Notes: a model not told the origin generated them from the sequence alone. A stretch of 64,000 nucleotides of DNA from Fidelibacterota bacterium (GCA_021734255.1 JAIPJM010000009.1:1-64000), one strand, 5' to 3'. Shown: positions 19,048 to 27,115, numbered from the stretch's first letter. Translations and numbers: made by a program.

Positions 19048-19577
19048 GATACGGCATGGCTGTGGACACTCTAAAGTGTGTCGGCTGTAGTGACTGTGTC
19101 GTTGCCTGCCAAACTGAGAATGACGTACCTATCGGATACTGCAGGGATTGGATCGTGGAAAAGACCTTTGGAAGTTATCCCGAACTGCAGCTCGAGATCC
19201 GCTCAGAAAGATGTAATCATTGCGCAAATGCACCCTGTGTTCGTACCTGCCCTACGGAAGCCAGTCACTACGGCCCCGGTGGTGTTGTACTGGTAGAGGA
19301 GAATGAATGTATTGGCTGTAAGGCCTGCATCACATCCTGCCCTTATGATGCACGTTTCGTCCATCCCGAAGGATATGTAGACAAGTGTACTTTCTGTATA
19401 CACCGTGTCGAAAAAGGTCAGAACCCAGCCTGCGTGTCTGTTTGTCCTACCCACGCGATGATCTTTGGTGACATGGACGACCCAAACAGTGAACTATCGA
19501 AAGCAATGGCGACCAGAAAATGGAAAGCACTGATTCCTGAAGCTGGCACTGATCCAAAAGTATTCTACTTGTTATAG
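19044..19577 (+). CDS. 4Fe-4S ferredoxin-type electron-transfer subunit (PsrB/PhsB-like)
   Basis: 177 residues with 16 Cys arranged for four [4Fe-4S] clusters: CVGCSDCVVAC, CNHCANAPCVRTC, CIGCKACITSC and CTFCIHRVEKGQNPACVSVC. It has no signal peptide of its own and probably travels with the Tat-exported catalytic subunit. It carries electrons from the NrfD-type membrane subunit to the molybdenum site. Its ATG overlaps the stop of the catalytic gene by 4 bp, and the NrfD gene follows after 8 bp, the usual psrABC arrangement. Confidence 0.95.
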   Translation: MRYGMAVDTLKCVGCSDCVVACQTENDVPIGYCRDWIVEKTFGSYPELQLEIRSERCNHCANAPCVRTCPTEASHYGPGGVVLVEENECIGCKACITSCPYDARFVHPEGYVDKCTFCIHRVEKGQNPACVSVCPTHAMIFGDMDDPNSELSKAMATRKWKALIPEAGTDPKVFYLL

Positions 19578-19585
19578 AGGCTATC

Positions 19586-20527
19586 ATGATTGAAGAAATA
19601 ATTACTAGTGGACGAATGAATCCGGAGATCGATCCCGTGCTCCATGTTTGGGGCTGGGAGATCCCTTTTTACCTGTTTCTGGGTGGGATAGCGGCCGGAT
19701 TACTGATCTTTTCTGCCTACTTCTCCTTGAGGGGTCGTGAGGATGAACTACCAACGGCGGTTAAATGGATGCCGCTCGGTGTCCCCGTTGTTATTAGTGT
19801 CGGATTGATCGCCTTACTTCTGGATCTATCCCACGTCTGGTATTTCTGGCAGTTATTCACCAATATACGCTGGGAATCACCCATGTCATGGGGTGCCTGG
19901 ACGTTGACCGTCATTACCCCCCTTTCCATCGCCTGGATAGCCATCTGGATCGAGGATATATTTCCAAATTGGGACTGGAAGTTTGAAGAAGTAAAAACAG
20001 TCATCAAATGGTTGAAAGAACAGAAGCGGGTTCTCGCTCAGGTGCTGATCCTGCTATCCATAATCCTGGGCATGTACACAGGTATCCTGCTATCAGCTTT
20101 CAATGCCAGGCCATTCTGGAATACCAGTATACTGGGACCGCTCTTCCTGGCGTCAGGACTATCAGCAAGTGCGGCACTCATCGTATTTTTCTCAAAATCA
20201 GAGGTCGAGAAACGGTTATTCACACGAATCGATATTATTCTCATCGGGATCGAACTATTTCTGATCGTTCATCTCTTCATGGGTCATCTCGCTGGAACGC
20301 AGGTTCACATTCAAGCAGCCGAAATGTTCCTGGGTGGGCCTTATACGGTGGTTTTCTGGATCTTTGTGGTCGGGATGGGACTTGTTCTTCCCGTCGTTCT
20401 CGAACTCCTGGAGCTCAAACATAAATTCATTCCAGCTATCGTACCAGTTGTGCTCATCGTTGGCGGTAATCTCATGCTGCGCTTTATCGTTGTCAGTGCC
20501 GGCCAGGCCAGTCGCTGGTTGTATTAA
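19586..20527 (+). CDS. NrfD/PsrC-type quinol-oxidising membrane subunit
   Basis: A 313-residue polytopic protein with about eight membrane helices, including FYLFLGGIAAGLLIFSAYF early on, the WESPMSWGAWTL segment typical of NrfD/PsrC quinol sites, and FLGGPYTVVFWIFVVGMGL later. It anchors the reductase, oxidises menaquinol and passes electrons to the ferredoxin subunit. NrfD proteins carry no haem. The preceding and following genes support a complete three-subunit complex with sulfur import downstream. Confidence 0.93.
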   Translation: MIEEIITSGRMNPEIDPVLHVWGWEIPFYLFLGGIAAGLLIFSAYFSLRGREDELPTAVKWMPLGVPVVISVGLIALLLDLSHVWYFWQLFTNIRWESPMSWGAWTLTVITPLSIAWIAIWIEDIFPNWDWKFEEVKTVIKWLKEQKRVLAQVLILLSIILGMYTGILLSAFNARPFWNTSILGPLFLASGLSASAALIVFFSKSEVEKRLFTRIDIILIGIELFLIVHLFMGHLAGTQVHIQAAEMFLGGPYTVVFWIFVVGMGLVLPVVLELLELKHKFIPAIVPVVLIVGGNLMLRFIVVSAGQASRWLY

Positions 20528-20560
20528 ATATTAATGACGTTTGAATAAAGGTTAATTGAA

Positions 20561-21070
20561 ATGAAAACAAAGTACATGAATCCTTACCTGGCAGGGGTCC
20601 TCCTTGGCCTGGTTCTTCTCATGGCTTTCTTCTTCTCAGGACGCGGCCTGGGTGCAAGTGGAGCCATGAAAAGCGTAATGGTGACGGCAGTGGATGTCGT
20701 TGCACCCGAACATACCGCGAATTCAGATTTTTACGGCAAGTACGTAGGGGAAGGTAAATCACCTATGAAAGCCTGGTTAGTTTTTGAGGTCCTGGGTGTG
20801 CTGGTCGGTGGTTTTCTTTCCGGTGCCCTTTCTGGTCGCTTGAACTGGAAGATCGAACACTTCCCGGGTATCAGTTCCAACAGGCGACTCGTCTTCGCTG
20901 CACTCGGTGGCATCCTGTTTGGGTTTGGAGCCCAGCTGGGACGTGGTTGTACCAGTGGATCGGCATTAACCGGTATGGCTGTGCTTTCAGTCGGTGGATT
21001 TGTCACGATGGCGGCAATTTTTGGAACCGCCTTCGCACTGGCCTACTTCTTTAGAAAAAATTGGATATAG
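20561..21070 (+). CDS. YeeE/YedE sulfur-transport half-protein 1
   Basis: A 169-residue membrane protein with about four helices. The conserved YeeE/YedE (DUF395) motif appears as GAQLGRGCTSGSALTGMAVLSVGGF, whose Cys corresponds to the cysteine that relays thiosulfate in the TsuA transporter family. It and the next gene look like the two halves of a TsuA-like protein encoded separately. In sulfur-reducing gene clusters such proteins are thought to import thiosulfate or other sulfane sulfur. It is 33 bp after the NrfD gene and 6 bp before its partner. Confidence 0.87.
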   Translation: MKTKYMNPYLAGVLLGLVLLMAFFFSGRGLGASGAMKSVMVTAVDVVAPEHTANSDFYGKYVGEGKSPMKAWLVFEVLGVLVGGFLSGALSGRLNWKIEHFPGISSNRRLVFAALGGILFGFGAQLGRGCTSGSALTGMAVLSVGGFVTMAAIFGTAFALAYFFRKNWI

Positions 21071-21076
21071 GAGGCG

Positions 21077-21670
21077 ATGATGGGACCTTTAGTACCTCAA
21101 GAGATCATCGGCGCGAATTGGAATTTGTTCATTGCATTCGCTATTGGAGTCGGTTTTGGTTTTGTCCTCGAGCAGGCAGGATTTAGTTCGAGTAGAAAGT
21201 TGGCCGGCATGTTTTACGGTTATGATACCGTTGTATTAAAAGTGTTTTTTACAGGCGCCATCACTGCCATGCTGGGTCTGTTATTTTTCAGCCTATTCGG
21301 CTGGATCGACCTGAACCTGGTCTATGTGAACCCGACCTTCCTTGGCAGTGCCATCGTCGGTGGGATTATCATGGGCGCTGGATTCATCATGGGCGGATTC
21401 TGCCCCGGCACGAGTGTCTGTGCAGCAGCGATTGGAAAAGTTGATGCCATGGTCTTCATTGGCGGAATTTTTCTCGGCGTATTCTTTTTCGCGGAAGGGT
21501 ACCCCCTGCTGAAGGATTTCTACATGTCAGGCTCCTATGGACCATTAAAATTGCATGAGGTTCTAGGTATCTCAAGTGGCGTGCTTGTATTACTAGTTAT
21601 CATTGCCGCACTGGGGATGTTCAAATTGGGTGAAATGGCTGAGAAGAAGTGGCCCAGAGAGGAGTATTGA
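21077..21670 (+). CDS. YeeE/YedE sulfur-transport half-protein 2
   Basis: A 197-residue protein with five or six membrane helices and the second half-motif GGFCPGTSVCAAAIGKVDAMVFIGGIFLG, containing two Cys. The N-terminal FGFVLEQAGFSSSRKLAGMFYGYD block is also typical of the family. It pairs with the preceding 169-residue protein, and together they probably form one pore with Cys residues on the translocation path. The gene starts 6 bp after its partner with GGAGGCG as ribosome site, and it is followed directly by the rhodanese-like gene. Confidence 0.87.
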   Translation: MMGPLVPQEIIGANWNLFIAFAIGVGFGFVLEQAGFSSSRKLAGMFYGYDTVVLKVFFTGAITAMLGLLFFSLFGWIDLNLVYVNPTFLGSAIVGGIIMGAGFIMGGFCPGTSVCAAAIGKVDAMVFIGGIFLGVFFFAEGYPLLKDFYMSGSYGPLKLHEVLGISSGVLVLLVIIAALGMFKLGEMAEKKWPREEY

Positions 21671-21672
21671 TC

Positions 21673-22296
21673 ATGACTATTAGAAATATTGTTTTCCTCG
21701 GTATGGTCTTCCTTGGTGTTGTCATTGCCATGGTTCCTGAGAATACAACCAAGCCGTACAAATTGACTGCAGAAGAGATGGTGATAGAGGTTCAAAGCGC
21801 TGCTGAGATGGTAAGTGCTGATAATGTTGCACACTGGTTGATCTCCAAAGACCCCAGTCTTCAGCTCATCGATGTTCGCTCACCTGATGAATTTCAGAAA
21901 TACCACCTGGAAAATGCGATCAATATTCCCCTTTCAGTCATCCTGGAAGATGAGTATCGCGATATCGTGGACCAGGGTGTGAAGATGAATGTCCTCTATT
22001 CTAATGGCACACTTGATTCGCACAAAGGGTGGATGATCCTTAGACAGCTGGGATTTGAGAATAATTATGTCCTTCAGGGTGGCTTGAATTACTGGTTTGA
22101 TACTATCATGAATCCGCAGGCTCCCTCTGTATATTCTGCTGATGAAGAATTTGCAAAATATGATTTCAGAAAAGCAGCGAGTGGTGCGCTGGGCGGTGGT
22201 GGTGCTGTAACATTGACTGCCCCTGCTAAAACCAAGGCGAAAAAGCCACCAATCATTCGGAAAAAGAAGAAAAAAGCCCCTGAAGGTGGTTGCTAA
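21673..22296 (+). CDS. Rhodanese-like protein lacking the catalytic Cys, with a C-terminal Gly-Gly-Cys tail
   Basis: About 207 residues. An N-terminal membrane anchor or signal (IRNIVFLGMVFLGVVIAMVP) precedes a rhodanese fold: LQLIDVRSPDEFQKYHLENAINIPL, then the active-site loop NVLYSNGTLDSHKGW and VLQGGLNYW. In active rhodaneses the loop begins with Cys; here Ser stands there, so classical sulfurtransfer by this residue is not possible. The C-terminus is a basic linker (KKPPIIRKKKKKAPEGGC) ending in the only Cys I see. ATG 21673 with GAGAGGAG upstream is preferred over the track's GTG at 21649. The operon context suggests handling of periplasmic sulfane sulfur, perhaps using the terminal Cys (inference). 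Confidence 0.8.
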   Translation: MTIRNIVFLGMVFLGVVIAMVPENTTKPYKLTAEEMVIEVQSAAEMVSADNVAHWLISKDPSLQLIDVRSPDEFQKYHLENAINIPLSVILEDEYRDIVDQGVKMNVLYSNGTLDSHKGWMILRQLGFENNYVLQGGLNYWFDTIMNPQAPSVYSADEEFAKYDFRKAASGALGGGGAVTLTAPAKTKAKKPPIIRKKKKKAPEGGC

Positions 22297-22328
22297 TAAA
22301 GAAATTGTCGCGAGACATAGAACGGGGA

Positions 22329-22393
22329 GGTAAACCCACGTTTACCATTTACGACCTGGGGGGCTGCGAACAAGCAGCCCCTCGCCATTTTTT
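22329..22393 (+). terminator. Tandem hairpins with intrinsic terminator directly ahead of the EamA gene
   Basis: The first hairpin is GGTAAAC-CCAC-GTTTACC (22329-22346). The second is GGGGCTGC-GAACAA-GCAGCCCC (22360-22381), followed by CTCGCCATTTTTT, a textbook terminator. It ends the psr operon but also lies only about 15 nt before the start of the next gene, so it may act as a leader attenuator for that gene. Confidence 0.75.
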
Positions 22394-22408
22394 GAAGAAG
22401 GGATCATT

Positions 22409-23329
22409 TTGTTGAACGAAAAACGAGTCCACATGATAGTTCCCATACTACAGGCCCTACTGGTGACCTTCCTCTGGTCAACATCTTTCATTATCATTAA
22501 GTGGGGATTGAATGAGATCCACCCCATCACGTTCGCTGGCCTCCGGTATTTTATTGCATTCCTCTGCTTCATCCCCTTCTACCTCAAACCGAAGTATCTG
22601 AACGAGGTTAAATCTCTGAGCGGAAGGCAATGGAGGAATCTTTTCATACTCGGTGTGGTTTTTTACACACTCACGCAAGGCACCCAATTCCTCGGACTGT
22701 CTTTACTTCCAGCTGTGACGGTTAGTCTAATGCTAAATTTTACACCCCTGGTGGTTGCCCTGGTTGGTATCCCCCTCCTGAATGAGAAACCGGATCTCAC
22801 CCAGTGGATCGGCGCCCTTATCTTTATTTCAGGGGTACTCTTCTATTTCTTTCCTGTAAGTTTTGAAGGGAGTAGAGGCCTGGGACTGCTTGTCATGACA
22901 TTCGGCGTGTTCGCCAATGCGGCCTCCGCTATCTTTGGTCGGGGTATGAACAGAACGAAGCAGATCAGCGTTCTGACGATCACATTCATCAGTATGGGAG
23001 TTGGATCCCTTTTGCTTTTGGTGATCGGGCTGGGGCTGGAAGGAATACCGGAGATCAGTATGAAAAATTGGCTATTCCTACTCTGGCTAGCCGGCATAAA
23101 CACCGCCTTTGCCTTCACTCTCTGGAATCATACCCTGCGGTCACTATCAGCAGTGGAATCCAGCATCATCAATGGAACCATGCTGATCCAGATCGCCGTG
23201 TTGGCCTGGATCTTTCTTGGAGAAAGCATCACACTTCACGAGGGAATTGGAATGTTTATTGCCGCTATCGGTGCTATACTGGTCCAGACCAGGAGAAAAG
23301 CTGTGATGAAAAGAAATACGGATGTGTAA
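22409..23329 (+). CDS. EamA/DMT-superfamily transporter
   Basis: A 306-residue protein with ten predicted membrane helices in two EamA repeats (first: LVTFLWSTSFIIIKWGLNEIHP; second: ...FANAASAIFGRGMNRTK and LSAVESSIINGTMLIQIAVLAWIFLGESIT). It belongs to the drug/metabolite transporter superfamily; most members export amino acids or metabolites, and the substrate is not predictable here. The start is uncertain: TTG at 22409 or 22412 fits GAAGGGA best, while the first ATG is at 22433. A terminator hairpin lies immediately upstream, so expression probably depends on read-through or regulated termination. Confidence 0.88.
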   Translation: MLNEKRVHMIVPILQALLVTFLWSTSFIIIKWGLNEIHPITFAGLRYFIAFLCFIPFYLKPKYLNEVKSLSGRQWRNLFILGVVFYTLTQGTQFLGLSLLPAVTVSLMLNFTPLVVALVGIPLLNEKPDLTQWIGALIFISGVLFYFFPVSFEGSRGLGLLVMTFGVFANAASAIFGRGMNRTKQISVLTITFISMGVGSLLLLVIGLGLEGIPEISMKNWLFLLWLAGINTAFAFTLWNHTLRSLSAVESSIINGTMLIQIAVLAWIFLGESITLHEGIGMFIAAIGAILVQTRRKAVMKRNTDV

Positions 23330-23399
23330 TAATCTATTGAACTCTTTATGCACAGCCTTAATATTGGTTTTATAGGATCACTGGGAGAAGTATTCGAGC

Positions 23400-23762
23400 A
23401 TGCATGAAATGTCAATTGCCATAAATATCGTCAGCATTGCCCGCAAGGAAGCTGAGAAGGAAAGTGCCCCTTCCATCTCCATGATCGAATTGGAGGTAGG
23501 GAAACTGGCCGGTGTCATGGTCGATTCATTACAATTCTGCTATGAAGCCGCCTGTAAAGGAACTCTGGCTGAAGGATCTGAGCTTCAGATAATTGAATTG
23601 GAAGGTCAGGCAAAATGTATGCAGTGCGGGAATGTGTTCACAATAGATAGCTTCATGGCGATCTGTCCAAAATGTGACACCTATGAGATCGAGATCATCC
23701 AGGGCAAAGAATTAAGACTAAAAGCTATTTCAATAAACGAGGAAGGATCCAGTCATGTGTGA
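23400..23762 (+). CDS. hypA: Hydrogenase nickel-insertion protein HypA
   Basis: A 120-residue protein beginning MHEMSIA, the conserved N-terminus whose His2 binds Ni. The zinc domain is CMQCG...CPKC. HypA delivers Ni with HypB to [NiFe] hydrogenase large subunits. Its stop overlaps the hypB start by 8 bp. It is the first gene of the hypA-B-F-C-D-E series, though no hydrogenase structural gene is seen in the window. Confidence 0.96.
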   Translation: MHEMSIAINIVSIARKEAEKESAPSISMIELEVGKLAGVMVDSLQFCYEAACKGTLAEGSELQIIELEGQAKCMQCGNVFTIDSFMAICPKCDTYEIEIIQGKELRLKAISINEEGSSHV

Positions 23763-24558
23763 CACCTGTGGTTGCGGATCAAACAGTACAACATTTACAA
23801 AGCATGGCGAAAAGGAACACCACCATGGTGATGGGCACCATCATGACCATGACCATGATCACGGGCACAATCACGATCATTCGCACGAACATGATCATAG
23901 CACCCATACACATGGTCGCACCATTGAAGTCGAGCAAGATGTTCTGGGTGAGAATAATTTGTTGGCCCAGAGAAATCGTGGGTATTTCGAGGCTAAAAAT
24001 ATTTTCGCACTTAACCTGGTAAGTTCACCGGGATCAGGAAAAACCACCCTCTTGGAAAAGACTCTGGTGGAACTGCAGGATGTTCCCAGCGCGGTCATTG
24101 AAGGTGACCAACAAACCATGAATGATGCTGATAGAGTTGCGGCGACCGGTGTCCCCGTCTTGCAGATCAATACAGGGAACGGCTGCCATCTGGACGCCAA
24201 TATGATTCATACAGCTTATGGTGAGTTAGAGCTGAAGAATGATTCCGTTCTTTTCATTGAGAATGTCGGCAATCTGGTTTGTCCAGCACTCTTCGATCTG
24301 GGAGAGAATAAGCGTGTGGTCATCATCAGTGTGACTGAGGGTGAGGATAAACCTGCCAAATATCCAACCATGTTCGATGCCGCTGATATTTGTATCATTA
24401 ATAAGATCGACCTCCTTCCATATGTGGAATTCGATGTGGCCCGTTGCAAGGAGCACGCACTGAAGGTGAATCACCAGCTGGAGTTTTTTGAACTCTCTGC
24501 TACTACTGGTGAAGGGATGGATACCTGGCTGAGCTGGCTGAGAGACAATTTGAAGTGA
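23755..24558 (+). CDS. hypB: Hydrogenase Ni-chaperone GTPase HypB with His-rich storage region
   Basis: 267 residues. The N-terminal CDTCGCG motif is a high-affinity Ni site. It is followed by a striking His/Asp-rich stretch (about residues 20-53, roughly 20 His) that may store nickel or other metal. The GTPase core has SSPGSGKTTLL (P-loop), EGDQQTMNDADR, VENVGNLVCPA-type switch residues with the Cys-His metal site (GNGCHLD), and NKIDLL. It inserts Ni with HypA. The 218-bp stretch after it, before hypF, holds repeat relics rather than a gene. Confidence 0.97.
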   Translation: MCDTCGCGSNSTTFTKHGEKEHHHGDGHHHDHDHDHGHNHDHSHEHDHSTHTHGRTIEVEQDVLGENNLLAQRNRGYFEAKNIFALNLVSSPGSGKTTLLEKTLVELQDVPSAVIEGDQQTMNDADRVAATGVPVLQINTGNGCHLDANMIHTAYGELELKNDSVLFIENVGNLVCPALFDLGENKRVVIISVTEGEDKPAKYPTMFDAADICIINKIDLLPYVEFDVARCKEHALKVNHQLEFFELSATTGEGMDTWLSWLRDNLK

Positions 24559-24591
24559 GAGTGACCCAAATGCTTTTACTACTATTAACCT

Positions 24592-24671
24592 GTAATCCCG
24601 AAGTGTCACCCTGCCTGCCAAGTCGAAGTTGAAAAGCGTAGACTGGAGCTTGTCGAAGGACAAGGGATTAC
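24592..24671. repeat. Dispersed-repeat relic 1 with terminal inverted repeat (hypB-hypF gap)
   Basis: The element is bounded by GTAATCCC (24592-24599) and its inverse GGGATTAC (24664-24671). Inside are GTCACCCTG and GGAGCTTGTCGAAGGA, which resemble the short palindromic 'gtcaccctgagcttgtcgaagg' repeats scattered through many bacterial genomes. No coding potential is apparent. The name of the repeat family was not checked. Confidence 0.5.
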
Positions 24672-24701
24672 TCCTAGGTGAGTGATTAATTCGTCGGTAA
24701 C

Positions 24702-24758
24702 TCGAGATTGCCACGTCGTCCTACCCTGCGCGTTGGACTCCTTGCAAAGACGCAATTA
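24702..24758. repeat. Dispersed-repeat relic 2 (hypB-hypF gap)
   Basis: The text CGAGATTGCCACGTCGTCC...GGACTCCTTGCAAAGACGCAA resembles the widespread non-coding repeat 'gattgccgcgtcg...ctcgcaatgacg', with a few substitutions. It directly follows relic 1 and ends about 20 nt before the hypF start. Probably a decayed copy of a genome-wide short repeat. Confidence 0.5.
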
Positions 24759-24776
24759 TGAAGGTGTTTTAACAGT

Positions 24777-27050
24777 TTGAGTGATAGCCATAACCAAGTT
24801 CGGCGACGTTTCACCATCAATGGCATTGTTCAAGGGGTGGGATTTCGGCCGTTCATTTACAATCTTGCGCGTGAGATTGGATTAACAGGAACCGTTGCCA
24901 ACACGTCTGTTGGTGTCCTTATCGAGATCCAGGGTGAGTCGAAGCAGATCCAGGCATTTTCAAGCCGCACTGAAGCAGAAGCCCCGCCACTTTCAACCAT
25001 TACCTCGATCAAAGAAGAGCCGATACCTGCTACCGAGGAGAATGATTTTATCATTATCTCCTCTGAGGGTGCGAGTGAGGTGGCAACTCTTATCTCCCCT
25101 GATGTAGCGCTATGTGAAGACTGCCGAAATGAATTATTTGACCCTTCCAACCGGCGCTATGGTTACCCCTTCATCAATTGTACGAATTGCGGCCCCCGTT
25201 ATACCATCATTGAGAATATTCCCTACGACCGACCGTATACATCCATGAAACATTTCCCCTTGTGTGTAGACTGCCAGGAAGAATATGACAATCCTGCCGA
25301 TCGGAGGTTTCATGCGCAACCAAACGCCTGTCCCGTTTGTGGTCCCCATGTATGGCTAAGTGATGACAAGGGTCATGCGCTTGATTCAAAGGACTCTGTC
25401 AAGCTGGCCATCGACCTGCTGTCTGGCGGTAAAATACTGGCTATCAAAGGCTTGGGGGGATTCCACCTGGCGGTCGATGCAAAAAATGATGCCGCTGTAG
25501 CACGCCTACGTCAAGCCAAGGGAAGAGATGAAAAGCCCTTTGCGCTGATGGTGAGAGATCTGGACAAAGCAATTCGATATTGTGAGTTGGATGAGAAAGA
25601 GGTCCAGACTCTGGATTCTATCCAGGCTCCCATTCTGCTTGCCGGGCAAAAGAAAGGGACCGATCTGGCAGTCAATATCGCCCCTGGTTCTGACCGGCTG
25701 GGTATCATGCTTCCCTACACACCACTCCATCACATGCTAATGAGTCATTCTCTGGATGTACTGGTCATGACCAGTGCAAACTTTAGTGAAGAACCTATCT
25801 GCATCGACAATGATGAAGCGGTGGAACGATTGTCTGGAATGGTTGATAATTTTCTTTTTCATGATCGGGATATCTATTTGAGAAGTGATGATTCTGTCGT
25901 CATCAAGATGGACGATACGATTCGACCGATACGGCGAAGTCGAGGCTACGCCCCCCGACCTGTATTCCTGAAGGATGAGGGTCCGTCAATCCTGGCTGTA
26001 GGTGCTGAGCTGAAAAATACGGTGGCACTCTCCAAGGACGAAAAAGTATTCCTGAGTCAGCATATTGGAGACCTTGAGAACCTGGAGGCATTTGAGTTCT
26101 TCAAAATGACCATCGAACATATCCAGAGGATCTTCGAGATAGAGCCGGAACTGATCGTCCACGATCTGCACCCAGAATACCTTTCCACAAAATGGGCCAA
26201 GGAACAGACCTTGTCCTTGCTCGGTGTCCAACATCACCATGCTCACCTGGCTTCTGCCATGGCAGAAAATGACCTTAATGAACCAGTAATAGGGATCATC
26301 ATGGATGGGACTGGGTTTGGGACGGATGGTACGATCTGGGGTGGCGAATTCCTGGTCGGGGATTATGCTGGTTTTTCCAGAGCCGCATGCATAGAACCTA
26401 TGGTATTACCGGGCGGGGAAGCAGCTATCAAGGCTCCCTGGCGTACGAGCTTGAGTTATCTGTACCACACATATGGCGAGACGCTTCCTGACATTCCCAT
26501 GCTGGAGGGAAAAGATATTTCTCCAATACTGCAAATGATCGATAAAAGGATCAACTCACCCTTCACCAGCAGTTGTGGACGTCTCTTCGATGCAGTGGCG
26601 GCGCTTTCCGGTGGAAGGCGGGAAATTCGATACGAGGCCCAGGCAGCCATCGAATTCATGCAAGCAGCAAACAATGAATTAGGCAAAGATCGAACTGCTT
26701 TTGATATCACCCAACCCGAGAATCATTACATCATCTCTGTAGGGCATATTATGCAGGAACTCGTTTCAAGGATTGACTCCGGGTACTCATTAGCATCGCT
26801 TAGTCAGTGGTTTCATCATAGCCTTATCACCACTTTTGTAAAGATGACCAACCGACTGAGCCAGAATTCAGGTATCAACAGCGTTGTTCTTAGCGGTGGG
26901 GTATTTCAAAATATGCTACTGTTTGAAGGCTTGGTCAATGCTTTGACTAAACATAATTTTGTGGTATATACTCACAAACAAGTCCCAACGAATGATGGTG
27001 GAATAGCACTGGGGCAGGTGGCTGTGGGGCGAAACTTTTTAGAGAACTGA
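24777..27050 (+). CDS. hypF: Carbamoyltransferase HypF (hydrogenase cyanide-ligand synthesis)
   Basis: 757 residues with the full HypF order: acylphosphatase domain (NGIVQGVGFRPFIYNLA), two zinc fingers (CEDCRNELFD...CTNCGPR; CVDCQEEYDN...CPVCGPH), YrdC-like domain (KGLGGFHLAVDA, MTSANFSEEPI), and Kae1-like carbamoyltransferase domain (HHHAHLASAMAEN, SGGVFQN). It makes carbamoyl phosphate-derived thiocarboxamide on HypE, the source of the CN ligands. It starts with TTG (24777) preceded by AAGGTG. Its last bases, including the TGA stop, lie inside the left inverted repeat of the four-helix-bundle cassette, so the native 3' end may have been altered. Confidence 0.96.
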   Translation: MSDSHNQVRRRFTINGIVQGVGFRPFIYNLAREIGLTGTVANTSVGVLIEIQGESKQIQAFSSRTEAEAPPLSTITSIKEEPIPATEENDFIIISSEGASEVATLISPDVALCEDCRNELFDPSNRRYGYPFINCTNCGPRYTIIENIPYDRPYTSMKHFPLCVDCQEEYDNPADRRFHAQPNACPVCGPHVWLSDDKGHALDSKDSVKLAIDLLSGGKILAIKGLGGFHLAVDAKNDAAVARLRQAKGRDEKPFALMVRDLDKAIRYCELDEKEVQTLDSIQAPILLAGQKKGTDLAVNIAPGSDRLGIMLPYTPLHHMLMSHSLDVLVMTSANFSEEPICIDNDEAVERLSGMVDNFLFHDRDIYLRSDDSVVIKMDDTIRPIRRSRGYAPRPVFLKDEGPSILAVGAELKNTVALSKDEKVFLSQHIGDLENLEAFEFFKMTIEHIQRIFEIEPELIVHDLHPEYLSTKWAKEQTLSLLGVQHHHAHLASAMAENDLNEPVIGIIMDGTGFGTDGTIWGGEFLVGDYAGFSRAACIEPMVLPGGEAAIKAPWRTSLSYLYHTYGETLPDIPMLEGKDISPILQMIDKRINSPFTSSCGRLFDAVAALSGGRREIRYEAQAAIEFMQAANNELGKDRTAFDITQPENHYIISVGHIMQELVSRIDSGYSLASLSQWFHHSLITTFVKMTNRLSQNSGINSVVLSGGVFQNMLLFEGLVNALTKHNFVVYTHKQVPTNDGGIALGQVAVGRNFLEN

Positions 27051-27070
27051 GTTGTTGAGTTTCTGAGTTT
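27047..27070 (+). repeat. Left inverted repeat of the four-helix-bundle cassette
   Basis: CTGAGTTGTTGAGTTTCTGAGTTT contains three TGAGTT units at 8-9 bp spacing. It matches the inverse of 27490-27513 at 20 of 24 positions. It overlaps the hypF stop codon. Confidence 0.7.
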
Positions 27071-27115
27071 GTGGGCTTAAAATGAAGCAACCCCCAAACA
27101 ATAGCAGGATTTTAA

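Noticed and set aside
22297-22408. Guanidine (mini-ykkC) riboswitch before the EamA gene
   Set aside because: Two hairpins are present, but their loops (CCAC and GAACAA) lack the ACGR signature.
24559-24776. Possible small gene or tRNA between hypB and hypF
   Set aside because: Stop codons interrupt all frames and no cloverleaf is evident; the text matches dispersed-repeat patterns instead.
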